From Spiroplasma endosymbiont of Polydrusus cervinus (GTDB lineage Bacteria > Bacillota_I > Bacilli_A > Mycoplasmatales > Mycoplasmataceae), in assembly GCF_964019755.1 (NCBI RefSeq), contig NZ_OZ026469.1:620001-684000 (forward strand): a stretch of 64,000 nt of DNA, written 5' to 3'. The position numbers and the translations under genes are program-made. Shown piece by piece: positions 10,571-21,202 of this stretch (position 1 is the first letter of the stretch; the number at the start of each line of letters is the position of its first letter). The notes under the pieces are model-generated. The model was not told the DNA's origin. It ran no database searches and was given only the letters and a program-made list of their open reading frames with translations.

Positions 10571-10690
10571 GCGGTGTGTAAATACAAACGGCAAATTTAT
10601 ATCTTGCTAGATTAATAATAAAATATTTTTAATAAATTGCAACCATTTTTTCAAAAAAAAATAAATATTTGGAATTTCATCTTATTTTAA
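10571..10690. repeat. Dispersed 120-bp repeat, also near 45143-45272 inverted
   Basis: The sequence from TAAATACAAACGGCAAATTT through TTGCAACCATTTTTTC to GGAATTTCAT recurs almost unchanged, in opposite orientation, at 45143-45272. A stub (ATAGATACAAACGGCAAATT) occurs at 55551-55570. Each copy lies directly beside an IS30-type end. No coding sequence was seen. Confidence 0.65.
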
Positions 10691-10694
10691 GTAT

Positions 10695-11189
10695 TGTATA
10701 CTGTAAAACTAAATCATAAAAAGTTAATAACATTATAACAAATTAAAAATAAAAAACAATAATCACAAAAATATTAAATTAAAAACAGTATTTTTAATAT
10801 TTATTTTTAAAATTATAAAATTAAACACAACAAAAAATAAATTTTACTAATCTTAACAAACACTAATTTAATTTAAAAAAATTTTTTTAAAATATTGTCT
10901 TGATGTAAAATTTTCCAAGCAAGGTCTAATTGTGGTATTTAATATTTCTAAAATAGATGTTAATCTACTACAAATATTAATTAATGGCTCATCAACGCCT
11001 TATATCTCTATTTATTCTTTCTACTAATGCTTTCTGACGAGGTTTACCAGGATCACAAAAATAAACTCTTATTTTAAAGTCTTTTTCTATTGTTTTTCAT
11101 CTATAAAATTATTTTCCTCTATCGGTTAAAATACAACTAAATTTACTAATACCAATTTGTTTAATCATTTTCATTAAAATTGTTAATAC
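10695..11189 (-). pseudogene. IS30-type element, right end and transposase 3' part
   Basis: Begins with the terminal repeat TGTATACTGTAAAAC. On the minus strand the IS30 DDE domain reads SCILTDRGK, then a stop (TAA in place of the Glu codon of the intact motif GKEFYRW), then YFCDPGKPRQKALVERINRD. A short deletion follows and the end is TTIRPCLENFTSRQYFKK. The 5' part is missing where the 1.23-kb IS begins at 11190. Confidence 0.75.
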
Positions 11190-11259
11190 TAGACTGCACC
11201 CAAAAAAGTAAGTAAAGAAAAAAAGTCTTTGCTAAACTTTAAAGGAGGTGCATTTTTAT

Positions 11260-11523
11260 ATGGCAAGAAAAGGACAAAAATTTAATAAATATACAGCATA
11301 TTTTCGAAAAATGATAGTACACGAGGTTAAAAATAATAGTATAAGTTTTATTGCAAAAAAATATCAAATTAATAAAAAAACTGTTGCTTCATGGTATGAA
11401 AATTTTAAGAAAGGAATTTTAAACACCAATAAAGGTCCAAAAGAATCATTTGAAAAAAGAGATTTAAACTATTACAAAGTTAGGTATGAATTACTAAAAA
11501 AGCTTCATGACTTTTACAATTAA
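11260..11523 (+). CDS. IS3-family transposase OrfA (copy A)
   Basis: 87-residue DNA-binding subunit. A helix-turn-helix is visible in SFIAKKYQINKKTVASWYENF. The ATG at 11260 is chosen over the GTG at 11248 because AAAGGAGG lies directly on the GTG but 11 bp before the ATG. The frame ends at 11523; -1 slippage at A_AAA_AAG (11496-11502) would join it to orfB. Confidence 0.9.
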   Translation: MARKGQKFNKYTAYFRKMIVHEVKNNSISFIAKKYQINKKTVASWYENFKKGILNTNKGPKESFEKRDLNYYKVRYELLKKLHDFYN

Positions 11524-12383
11524 ATAAAAGAAAAATTGTATCTTTTATCAAAGAAAACATTAATAAATATCCACTAAATTTATTACTTGATATAACAGAT
11601 TTAAAGCGTAGTTATTGAGATAAATATAAAAATTATTCAAGTAATGGTAAGGATAGCGAATCATTAAAAAATATTGTAAAAGTCTATGAAGAAAATTTAA
11701 AACAATTTGGTTATCGTCGAATTACCAAATATTTAAAAAAAGATTATGGCATTGTTTATAATGTTAAGAAAGTATTGCGAATTATGAAAGAAAATAATAT
11801 TCAAGCTGAATATGTAAAGCGTATGCGTAGAAAAATATTAATAAAACAAAATAGAAATAAAAATATAATTAAATATCCTGATTTAGTAAATCGTAATTTT
11901 AATGATATTAAAGAAAGATTTTCAATTTTATTTACTGATGTAACTTATTTAATTTGAAATGGTAAAAAACATTATCAATCAACAATACTTGATGGATGAT
12001 ATACTAAAGAAATTATTGATGTAAAATGATCAAAATTTAATAATAACAAACTTGTACTTGATAATTTAAATGATGCAATTAATAAAATTAAAAAAATAAA
12101 AAAAGATTTAAATAAAATAATAATTCATTCAGATCACGGATATCAATATACATCTAAAGATTACAATAGTAAATGTTTAGATAACAAAATTATAATTTCA
12201 ATGGGTAAAAATTATCATTGTGCAGACAACATTATTATTGAAAGTTTTCATTCATTACTTAAAAAAGGAACAATTAATAATAAAAATTATAAATCTCATA
12301 ATGAATATATTAATGATGTTAAAAAATGAAATAAATGATATTCAAACCAAAAAGAAAAATATATAATAAATGAAAGTTTGTAA
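11496..12383 (+). CDS. IS3-family transposase OrfB (copy A), reached by -1 frameshift
   Basis: Integrase core of the OrfAB transposase. After the slip the frame reads on from KKASW and is open to 12383 under table 4, with several TGA-coded Trp. Catalytic triad: Asp in LFTDVTYLIW, Asp in IIHSDHGYQY and Glu in NIIIESFHSLLKKG. There is no own start or ribosome site, which fits expression by programmed frameshifting, as known for the IS3 family. Confidence 0.88.
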
Positions 12384-12421
12384 ACCTTTTTATTAATACT
12401 TACTAAACAGGGTGCAGTCTA

Positions 12422-12593
12422 GTTTTTAGGCGCCATTACTGTTATTTTTTAAGTAAAGCCATTTATTGCAAAAAGATTGAATTAAAGCGAATGAAATGGT
12501 TAACACCGCGAAGCACCAGTATAACGTATCAGATTATGTCGGAATTATTTTATTAACTTTTTATGATTTAGTTTTACAGTATATAATTTACAG
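12422..12593. other. Rearranged scrap and IS30-type right end
   Basis: About 120 bp of non-IS sequence, in one frame reading KRMKWLTPRSTSITYQIMSE, perhaps a shred of a chromosomal gene. Then an IS30-type right end (TATTAACTTTTTATGATTTA...TTTTACAGTATA, 12549-12585), in inverted orientation to the one at 10695. No gene. Confidence 0.5.
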
Positions 12594-13514
12594 CTATAAG
12601 CGTTTTAATTGTCGCATTTGTTTTCAACTAGTTTTATTTTGGGCAAAATAGAACCCAAAATAATAACCAGAAACAATTAACGCAAATGTTATATAAACAG
12701 TCATTGTCTGAACGGTCATTGAAACTTTGCCATTTGTATAACTAGCTTTGGGATTAGTAAACTCCATAAAATCATAAGGAAAATAACCAGAGAATGACAT
12801 ATCTGGCATTGGCTTTCAACTATGTGTTGCTTTTAAAATACAACCTAGAATGGTAAATACTAAGAAATATCCTAAAATCGTTGATAAACTATATCCTCAT
12901 CAACATAACATTGCTGTTTTATTATAAGTTAAATTATAATGCTTATAACAAGTAAAGTAATAAAGAACCCCTAACAATGGAATTAAAGAATGTTGTAAAA
13001 ACATACTCATTCATTGGATTGGTAATCACTTTTTAAAATCGCCAGTAATCGGTAAGGAAATATTATAAAAGAATAAGGTAAAACAAATAACAACCATTGT
13101 TAATAATCCTACTTTACTATTATCATATTGTCCTTGTCCTTCTTTTAAGGTATTAAAAGCAGAATTAAGAAAAAATGAAGAAAAAATAAAGGTTGAATAT
13201 GAAGTATATAATGTTAAATTCCGAAAAATAACCATGAAACTAACACTGATATCTGATCAACTTTGTAATTCTTCCAATCTTGTGTCATATTTCGAAACCC
13301 AACTCTTTGGAAAAACATCATGATGTTTACATCATAATATTAATGATAAACTAACATTAGTAAAAATAATAATTGAAATAATTGGTAAAATTCCAATAAT
13401 TAATTTAAATCAAAATCGTCAGCTTTTAACTAAAAGTTTAACATTATTTTTCAAAATTCAATCTTTGTTGTTATTTTGTTGTAATATCGCATCGTTGTTT
13501 GTTATATTGCCCAT
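12594..13514 (-). CDS. Multi-pass membrane protein, Pr6Pr/DUF1600-like
   Basis: Predicted 306 residues with about seven membrane helices. NLTLYTSYSTFIFSSFFLNSA, LLTMVVICFTLFFYNISLP and MFLQHSLIPLLGVLYYF follow the order of the Mollicute DUF1600/Pr6Pr membrane family (a 'T-x-x-S' helix and an 'H-x-x-x-P' helix). This is a by-eye match. TGA-coded Trp are frequent. AAGGACTTAAAA precedes the ATG. The promoter must lie in or before the 213-bp palindrome that starts 14 bp upstream. Confidence 0.65.
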
Positions 13515-13527
13515 TTTTAAGTCCTTC

Positions 13528-13740
13528 TTAATTGTATAATGTAAAACTAAATCATAAAAAGTTAATAAAATTATAACAAATTAAAAATAAAAAACAATAA
13601 TCACAAAAAATATTAAATTAAAAATATTAAATTAAAAATATTATTTTTAATTTAATATTTTTTGTGATTATTGTTTTTTATTTTTAATTTGTTATAATTT
13701 TATTAACTTTTTATGATTTAGTTTTACATTATACAATTAA
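13528..13740. mobile_element. 213-bp near-perfect palindrome made of two IS30-type right ends
   Basis: The left half TTAATTGTATAATGTAAAAC through ATTAAAAATATT is repeated inverted to 13740. Each half is the ~100-bp right end of the IS30-type element, so this is a MITE-like head-to-head derivative without transposase. It lies between sufU and the membrane-protein gene and supplies the last codons and stop of sufU. Confidence 0.85.
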
Positions 13741-14163
13741 TAATAATGTTTGAAAACCAGCAACACCAATTGTGGCGCATTTAATTCGATTCGGTTGTTT
13801 TGAAATATTAATAAAAGCAATTAAATCATCTAATTTTTTTTCATCATATGATTGTTCAAAAATCATTGCTAAATAATTATCAATAATTGCTAAACTTCCC
13901 ATAATTGTTTTTCCTTCTAATTCTTCCGCCATAATATCCGTTGACGCTGTTGAAATGGCACAACCCACACCATCAAAACGAGCACTAATAATCTTATCTT
14001 TTTCAATCATTAATTCTAAATAAATGTCATCAATGCAAGACTCTGAAGCTTGATGAATCGAATAAACCGCTGGTTTTTTGGTTAAACCTTTATGTTGTGG
14101 CTCTGAATAATGGTCCATAATAATTTGTCGTAAAAACATTGGGTCATTTTTATTAAATTCCAT
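13729..14163 (-). CDS. sufU: Iron-sulfur cluster assembly/sulfur-acceptor protein SufU
   Basis: Accepts sulfur from SufS in the cytosolic SUF pathway. Predicted 144 residues, near normal. The Zn/sulfur ligands are visible: Cys and Asp in SESCIDD (usually xPxCGD), Cys in DGVGCAISTAS and Cys in RIKCATIGVAGF. The SufU-type insertion (IDNYLAMIFEQSYDEKKLDDL) separates it from IscU. The final residues LLLIV and the TAA come from the palindromic element, so the native tail was trimmed slightly. Its ATG follows the sufS stop without a gap. Confidence 0.9.
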   Translation of the reverse strand: MEFNKNDPMFLRQIIMDHYSEPQHKGLTKKPAVYSIHQASESCIDDIYLELMIEKDKIISARFDGVGCAISTASTDIMAEELEGKTIMGSLAIIDNYLAMIFEQSYDEKKLDDLIAFINISKQPNRIKCATIGVAGFQTLLLIV

Positions 14164-15393
14164 TTAAACCAACCGTCCTAAAAAATCTTGTTCATCAATA
14201 AGGTCTGATACTAATAAATCAATATCTTCATAACTATTATAAATTGAAAAACTAACTCTAACGGTATTTTTTTCAGGAATAACTTCACCAATTAAACGGG
14301 CACAATGATCACCACTTCGAACCGTAATATTATTCCGACTCCCTAAATGCATTGCAACATCTTGGCAAAAAACATTTTTAATATTAAAAACTAAGGTTGC
14401 TGCCTTAGCATCGGCATTATAAATTATTGCTTTATCTTTTAACTTTTCATTAAACTGTTTAATCGCATATTGCTTCAATTGGTGGGTATATGTAATAATT
14501 TCTTGCAAAGTAACTGCATTAATAAAATCAATTGCTGCTCCAAAGCCAAAAATATCAGCAATATTAGCTGTTCCTGCTTCTAATCGTTCTGGTAATTTTT
14601 TTACACTATAATTTAAACCATCACTATCAATTCGGGCATTCATCCCTCCACCAACAATTAAAGGTTTTAATTCTAATAATAATTCTTCTTTTCCTCATAA
14701 AATTCCAATTCCCGTGGGCCCAAAAATTTTATGTGCCGAAAAAGTAATAAAATCAGCATCTCATTTTTGCACATCAGTTGGCATATGCATAACTCCTTGA
14801 GCACAATCAACAACAACAATTACCGCTGGATTAATCTTTCTAATCATTGCAATAATCGCTGTCGAGTCATTTTCATAGCCTAAAATATTTGGTACATTAG
14901 CAAAAGCAACAATTTTTGTTTTAGCAGTAATCATTGTTGCTAATTGTTCTAAATTAATTCTAAAATTTGTTTCTGGTAAAAATTTAACAACTGCTTTTTT
15001 TTCTTGCGCTAAACGATATCACGGTAAAATATTAGCCCCATGTTCTTGTTTGGTAATTAAAATTTCATCATCCTTCATAATCTTTGAGCTTAAACCATAA
15101 GCAATTTGATTTAAACCATATGTTGCTCCGGGTGTAAAAATAACTTCGGTTACTTTTTTAGCATTAATAAACTGTTTAATTTTCTTACGAACAATATCAT
15201 ATTGAACATTTGTTTTATAGCCTAAAATACTATCAATATTATGGGGATTAGTTCCATAATTTGCATAGTACTCACCAATCGCATCAATAACGACTTGGGG
15301 TTTTAAACTAGTTGCGGCACTATCAAGATAAATTTGCTCAGCATTATTTTTAAAAAAAGGAAATTGCTTTTTAATTTTTTTATAATCAATCAT
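14164..15393 (-). CDS. sufS: Cysteine desulfurase SufS
   Basis: PLP enzyme that takes sulfur from cysteine and passes it to SufU. Predicted 409 residues, full length. YLDSAATSLKP at the N-terminus, TKQEHGANILPW, the PLP-binding Lys in FITFSAHKIFGPTGIGIL and the catalytic Cys loop VRSGDHCARL are all present. Three or more TGA codons read as Trp, including HGANILPW-YRL. The start lies 2 bp after sufD; the stop abuts the sufU ATG. Confidence 0.95.
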
Positions 15394-15395
15394 CG

Positions 15396-16226
15396 TTATT
15401 CTCCAATCTCTTTATCAATTTCATTAATAATATTTTTTTGTAATTCTTCGTTTTCAATTGCATCAATTACATTTTTAAAATAACCCATACAAATTAATTT
15501 TCGGGCCTGCGTTATTGTTAATCCTCTTGTTTGTAAATAAAAAAATTGTTCTGGGTCAAGCATTCCGACCGCATTAGCATGACTCGCCTTAATATCATTT
15601 TCATCAATTAATAAAATTGGATCAGAAATGGCTTTTGAAGTTTTATCAAAAACTAACAATCTTAATTCTTGATGTGCTTCTGATTTACTCATTGTTTTTT
15701 CAATATGACTAGTACATTTAACAGTTTGTAATGAATTATCTTTGGCAATTGAATATGTCTTAATTTCACTTTCCGTTCCCGGCGCTAAGTGATGGGCATA
15801 AATAATTGTTTTTTTATAATAATCATATGTTGACAAACTTGCCAAATAATATTTCAAAATACTACGTTTGCCTTGCAAATTAAAAGTAACATTTTCCGTA
15901 ATACTACTATTAACAATATTTAAGTGATAAGTATTAACTTGGGATTTTTCTAATAAATTATAAAAAAGATTGGCCGTTTGTTCACATTCACGATTTTTAT
16001 AAATATTAATAATACTAATTTGACTATTTGCAGGAATATTATAGTTAATTGTTACTTCTGATGTTAAATTTAAAAAAAACAAAAAAGTTTTATTAACAAG
16101 ATTAGGAACAAAATTAATATCAATAACTTCCCCGGGTTGGTTATTCTCAAGGGCTAATTCCGTTGTTGTTGCATCAACATTAAATTTATCACTAACAAGT
16201 TCTTGTTTATTGACTAAAACACGCAT
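15396..16226 (-). CDS. sufD: SUF scaffold protein SufD
   Basis: Partner of SufB and SufC in Fe-S cluster building. Predicted 276 residues, shorter than bacterial SufD (about 420), because the N-terminal part is reduced. The C-terminal beta-helix core is kept, with ILLIDENDIKASHANAVGMLDPEQFFYLQTRGL containing the conserved His. The start at 16226 (MRVLVNK) is preferred over the upstream ATG at 16253 because AAAGGAAAA lies 5-6 bp before it and the longer frame overlaps sufC. A SufB origin for this ORF was considered, but SufB-type Cys motifs are absent. Confidence 0.85.
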   Translation of the reverse strand: MRVLVNKQELVSDKFNVDATTTELALENNQPGEVIDINFVPNLVNKTFLFFLNLTSEVTINYNIPANSQISIINIYKNRECEQTANLFYNLLEKSQVNTYHLNIVNSSITENVTFNLQGKRSILKYYLASLSTYDYYKKTIIYAHHLAPGTESEIKTYSIAKDNSLQTVKCTSHIEKTMSKSEAHQELRLLVFDKTSKAISDPILLIDENDIKASHANAVGMLDPEQFFYLQTRGLTITQARKLICMGYFKNVIDAIENEELQKNIINEIDKEIGE

Positions 16227-16228
16227 TT

Positions 16229-17044
16229 TTATTTTCCTTTTTGCACAGCACAACCAATTCCTGCTAAAGGTTTGACCCCACTTTTTTTATTTTCCGCAGT
16301 TAAATTTAACTCTTGTAATAATCATTCGTAACCTTCTTCGTTAATTTTTTTAACTAAACTATAATCGCCACTTTTCACAATTTTCCCTTTCACAATAACA
16401 TGCGCCTGTGTCGGTTTCACTAAATTAAAAAAACGATCATAATGTGAAACAACAATTGCCGCAAAATTTTTATTTCGCATTTTTTTTAATTCGCTACTAA
16501 CAACATTTAAAGCATCAACATCTAAGCCCGAATCAATTTCATCAATTAAAGCTAATGATGGCTTTAATAAATTTAATTGTAAAATTTCATTTTTTTTCTT
16601 TTCGCCCCCAGAAAAACCAGTATTTAAATAGCGGTGAATCATATTATCATCAATTTTTAAATTCTTAATATTATGATTAATATCCTGATATAACTCGGGT
16701 AATTTAATTGGCAACTCACGATGTGCATTAATAATTGCTTTTAAAAAATCTAAATTTAAAACTCCCGAAATTTCAACTGGTGATTGCATTGCGAAAAAAA
16801 TCCCCATTTTGCTTCGTTCATCTACTGTTTTTTCTAAAATGCTTTCGTCATCAATTAAAATATCCCCGCTTTCAACGGTATAACTAGGATGTCCCATAAT
16901 TGTTGACAATAAAGTTGATTTTCCATTTCCATTAGGCCCCATTAAAGCATGAATTTCATTAATATTAACAGTTAAATTTAAACCATTTAAAATAACCTCA
17001 TTATCCGCCGAAACAAATAGATCTTTTATTTCAATTTTTTTCAC
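16229..17044 (-). CDS. sufC: SUF ATPase SufC
   Basis: ABC-type ATPase of the SufBCD complex. Predicted 271 residues. Walker A GPNGNGKSTL, Q-loop FFAMQSPVEISGV, signature GFSGGEKKKNEI and Walker B SLALIDEIDSGLDVDAL are clear; the D-E-I-D-S-G-L-D form is typical of SufC. A TGA near 16324 codes Trp; beyond it come about 30 further residues, ending PLAGIGCAVQKGK. First gene of a leftward sufCDSU operon with 2-bp spacers; AAGGAGGGATT precedes the ATG. Confidence 0.94.
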
Positions 17045-17103
17045 TTTAATCCCTCCTTTGGAATATTTTTATGCCAATCCAGAAGTGAAATTATCTTTAT
17101 TTT

Positions 17104-17151
17104 TTTAATAAAGTCTACTTTTATTGTACAATAAAAGTAGACTTTATTAAA
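17104..17151. promoter_or_regulatory. 48-bp perfect palindrome between divergent genes
   Basis: TTTAATAAAGTCTACTTTTA... is repeated inverted around a 2-bp centre (TA). It lies between sufC (leftward) and the lipoprotein gene at 17231 (rightward), so it is not at a usual terminator position. It could be an operator, a cruciform, or a remnant of a palindromic mobile element. Confidence 0.6.
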
Positions 17152-17230
17152 TTTTTTTAATAGAATGTATTTAGTATTTTTTATCAAAAAGTACAAAAAT
17201 AAAAAAAGTCAAAAGGAAGGATGAACTAAA

Positions 17231-19489
17231 ATGAGAAAACTTTTATCATTACTGAGTAGCATGATAATAGTGTCCACAGCCGTAGTCACAACAAGTTGTA
17301 GTACTAAAGAGAAAAATAATCAGCACAAAAATGAAAATGGGGATAGTATTTGAGCATGAATTCCAGGAATTTTTGGGGGAAAAGAAATTACTTCACCTGA
17401 TATTTGAAGTGTTCTAGAAAATCCATTTGTAAATGCAAGAAATGGAAAATGAACAAATGACCCAACCCAATGAGATGGACCTACTAGAATTAAAATGTCA
17501 GTAGAATTATCATTAATTTTAAGTGTTGCAATTTTGGCCAACCCTAGCAAGTTCTTTTTAGATAATAAAGAAAAAAATATTGATAGCGCAGATTATAAAG
17601 ACTTAGTAAACATTTTAAAAAAACAATGAGAATTATTGGTTACAAGTACAAATAAAGCTGTTGAGAAAAAGAAACAAAGTTTTAAAGATAGCGACAAAAA
17701 AAAATGAGAAAAAAAATATCATGATTTCTTAGATTCAAACTATAAAGATATTAGCGGTAGTAATGGTAACAAAAAATATGAAATTAAAGAACAAAATTAT
17801 AAGGCAGCTATTATGACAACAGGAGTTGATGGTGGTATTAGTGCAACGCAAATGTTAACTAGCACTTTGTTAAATAATAATATGCGTGTATATAAACAAA
17901 ATACTACTAACAGTTCAGTTAAATTCTTAAAAGATTTTGCTACTTTCCTTAAAGATAAAAAATCACCAAAAGAATGAAATAGTAATAATCAAAATTTACG
18001 AATTCAATTAGCCTTAGCCTTTACTTGAGATAAAAGTAAAAATTCTTTTGGTGAAGATTTTAGTAAATTAACAATTAATGAGATTGATAGTCGTCTTGAC
18101 AAAATTGCAAATAATTTAAAAACATATAATTATAACCATTTAGAATATATGAATGATAATCATCCACCAGTTTCAACACCTGTTTTTGAAAATTCAACAG
18201 CAACATCTATTGGAACACCAATATTAAGTGAAACATATGATGTTGGACAACTTTCATTATTTCAAAAATATATGACTAAAAAATGATTTCAAAATGAAAA
18301 ACCATTAGCAATTTCAAAAATAACTTATGGTTTTAAATCAGGTGCAACACCAACTGATACTGGCTTTACAACAGATAGTTTTGATGAAGCAACAAAAAAA
18401 CAAATTAATAATGATCTAAAAAATTTAACATCAGCTAAAAACTGAGAGGACTTTATTACTAACAGTGAAGGAACTGTTACCCCATCAAGTGACTTATTAA
18501 CATTAAGTACACAAGCTGATGCTGTTAAATCAAATATTTTAAAATCAAGTGTTTATGAAAGTATTAATGCAAAGGGAGAAGCTGCACCTGCCGATATAGA
18601 TACTGTAATAACTAAAATCAGTCGTAAAAATCAAGGTGACGCAATTAGTGCTAACTGAACAATTGGAAGTGGCAGCGGTGATATGGTTGTTAGTTTCTTT
18701 GATACAAATGGTTTAAATTTAGTTCATATTGATGGTCGTGAATATTTACAAGATGCAACTGCATCATCATATAAAGACTATAATATTGATTGACAATTCA
18801 AAAGTTTAAATTACTCAAGTAATACTTATAGTGCAATGGAGGATAAATCAGAAATTATGACAACTGATAAAGCAAAACAAATGATGAATACTCAATTTAG
18901 TAATGCTCAATACTTATGATATCTAGTAAACCGTAGCTTAGTTAATAATAGTAGCAATAGTAAACTTAAATTTAAAGTTTTAGATGAAGTTAAAAAATAT
19001 GCTACTTTAAGTTCAAATTCTGGTTCAGCGGATGATAAAACATGATGATGAATTTTTGACTTTTTTAATAACTTTAATAATAAAATTTTAACAAATAATA
19101 CAACTCCACAAGAGTGATTAAAAAAATTTATTACTTTTAATAATGATGGCGAAGGCCAAAATAATGCCGATTGATTTATTTCAATTATTAATGCGATGTC
19201 ATCTAATTTATCTGGCGGAACTGTTCAACGTTTATACAGTAGTTTTGAAGCAGAAAATAAAAAAATTGAAGGTTATAAAATTGGTGGACCAGCGGCTAAA
19301 ATTAAAACAAAAGATATTGTTCATAAAATTAGCAACGTAAAAATATGAAATGAAGAAATCAATGCCAATTACGCCGGGGCAAACAACAACGCAGCAGAAA
19401 CAGCAGTGCTTTTAACACAATCAAGTGCTCCAGCAATGATACGTCCAACGACAAATCCAGCAATTTACTATAAAGGAGGTAGGCGATAA
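17231..19489 (+). CDS. Large surface lipoprotein, unknown family
   Basis: Predicted 752 residues. The N-terminus MRKLLSLLSSMIIVSTAV ends in a lipobox TTSC (Cys ~23), so the protein should be lipid-anchored outside the cell. The mature part is Lys/Asn/Ser-rich, with many TGA-coded Trp and an N-terminal WAWIPGIFGG motif; no known domain was recognised. AAAAGGAAGG lies upstream. Its TAA overlaps the next ATG (TAATG), and AAAGGAGGTAGG at its end serves as the next ribosome site. Translational coupling with the second lipoprotein is therefore likely. Confidence 0.85.
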
Positions 19490-21189
19490 TGAAAAAATTA
19501 CTAAGCCTTTTAGGGGCAATAGCCTTTACTTCGTCTGCTAGTACATCAACCCTTGTTGCTTGTGCAAAAAAATCTTTTGAAAGATTTACTGAACCTGAGA
19601 TTGCTGACCAAGTTAAACGTTGAATTATTGCCCAAATTAATGCAGAAGATGCATCAGATGTTGTTAAATATTCTTTCAATGATATTTTTACTAAAGCAGC
19701 ATTAAAACAAATGGCAATAAGATTATTAGATACTAATATTTCAAAATATTTCTACGCTTCCGAAGAAGTAAAAAGAGCTCATTATACAGGAGTATCAATT
19801 GATATTAGTCAACCTGACTCATTATTAATTAAACAATTTATCAATTTTGTTGAACAAGTAGCCCTTGATAATTTAAGTACAAAATACTTTACTGGAATCT
19901 TTAATTCAACTCCATTAGAAACAACAATTGCCGGACAAGGATACGCTCCTGACTATCAAACCGAAAAATGATATGTTGGTGGTACTCAGTCATACTTCTG
20001 AACAGGTACATCTAACATAGATTATAAAAAATCACGAAAAGAACAAGAGGAAAATAACTTTAAAATTCAAATTAAAAGTGCTGGTAATAATTATAATGAC
20101 TTTAATGCAATGTCAGAAAATGAGAAAAAAGCAGCATTAAAAGTGCGTTTTAAAGATTATTATATTCATGTCGAAGTACCAGCAGTTATCGATAAAATTA
20201 TTACAGCGACATATTTACATCAAAACGAAATTAAACGTTATGGAAGCGTTGATAATAGTGTAATTTATTTAAATCGAAATAGTGCTTTATTTAATGCCAC
20301 TCAATCATGAGATACTGTTAGTGGTGCACGATGAAAATCGTATCTTAAAATGGTTTGAGAATTAAAATTAGATAAAGAAAGTTTAGATAAATTATTTGCA
20401 GGAAGCGGTCCATTAGCAAAAGTTGAAGAATTAAATTATAATTTAACTAATTATAAAAATATCTTAACAGATATCCTAACAAAAATGTTTAATAATAAAC
20501 AAAATAATGCATTTGATAACATGATTAAAGATGGGATTGATCCAATCTTTGGTATTAGTGGATTTAAAGGATTCGTAGGAATTAACAAAAGCAAAAATGA
20601 TATTTTTACAATCCTAAGCAATGCTGATGCATATAAGCAAAAAATTATTGATACAGCAACTCCAGGAATTATTAAATCTGGTGAAGGGACAGATCCTTTA
20701 AGTTACCAATTCTTAGATGCTAATAAAAGATATGGTTCAGTTGTGTTAGTTTTACCAATCTATACCGTTGATTTAATGAAAAACATGAACATCAACTATA
20801 AAGCTGATAATAAAAATAACAAAGAATTATCATTAACTTGATATGGTTCAGGCGGAGCACAAACTGATTTAGACCAAGCTTGATTAGCACAACAAGGTGG
20901 TGCTAAACGTTCATTATCATGATTATACAAAGAAAAAGGTTACTTAGGAACCCACAATGAAACAGGAAGTCCACTTTATAATGACAAAGGAGCTCCTATT
21001 GACATTGCCAAAAATACAAAGGGACAAATCCTAAAATGAATTGAATATACTTTTGCTCAACAACAAAACTTACAAACAGCAGCAAAAACAAGATTATATT
21101 CCCTTGCCTTTGCTAATAATCCCGAGAATGTTTATTCACAAACCTTATATAATGCAATTAGATCATTCATTATTAAAGAAGAAGATTAA
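19489..21189 (+). CDS. Large surface lipoprotein, second of a pair
   Basis: Predicted 566 residues. Signal peptide MKKLLSLLGAIAFTSSAS ends in lipobox LVAC. The mature part holds TGA-coded Trp and no domain I can name. The gene starts inside the stop of the previous lipoprotein and ends in a terminator, so the two form one transcription unit. They probably act as a pair at the cell surface (adhesin, substrate binding or host interaction), but nothing in the sequence decides which. Confidence 0.85.
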
Positions 21190-21202
21190 AAATCTTCTTC
21201 TT
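21175..21202 (+). terminator. Intrinsic terminator of the lipoprotein pair
   Basis: AAAGAAGAAGAT and ATCTTCTTCTTT form a 12-bp perfect stem overlapping the stop codon, followed by a short T run. Confidence 0.75.

Larger units (their letters stand above)
11190..12421 (+). mobile_element. IS3-family insertion sequence, copy A (complete)
   Basis: 1,232 bp, bounded by imperfect inverted ends TAGACTGCACCC and GGGTGCAGTCTA. It carries orfA and orfB with all catalytic residues and an intact A6G slippery site, so it looks active. It lies inside IS30-type sequence. The flanks do not match each other as a target duplication, so the surroundings were rearranged after insertion. Confidence 0.92.

Noticed and set aside
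15396-16253. sufD product as the missing SufB
   Set aside because: SufB-type Cys motifs and length are absent; the order and KASHAN motif fit SufD.
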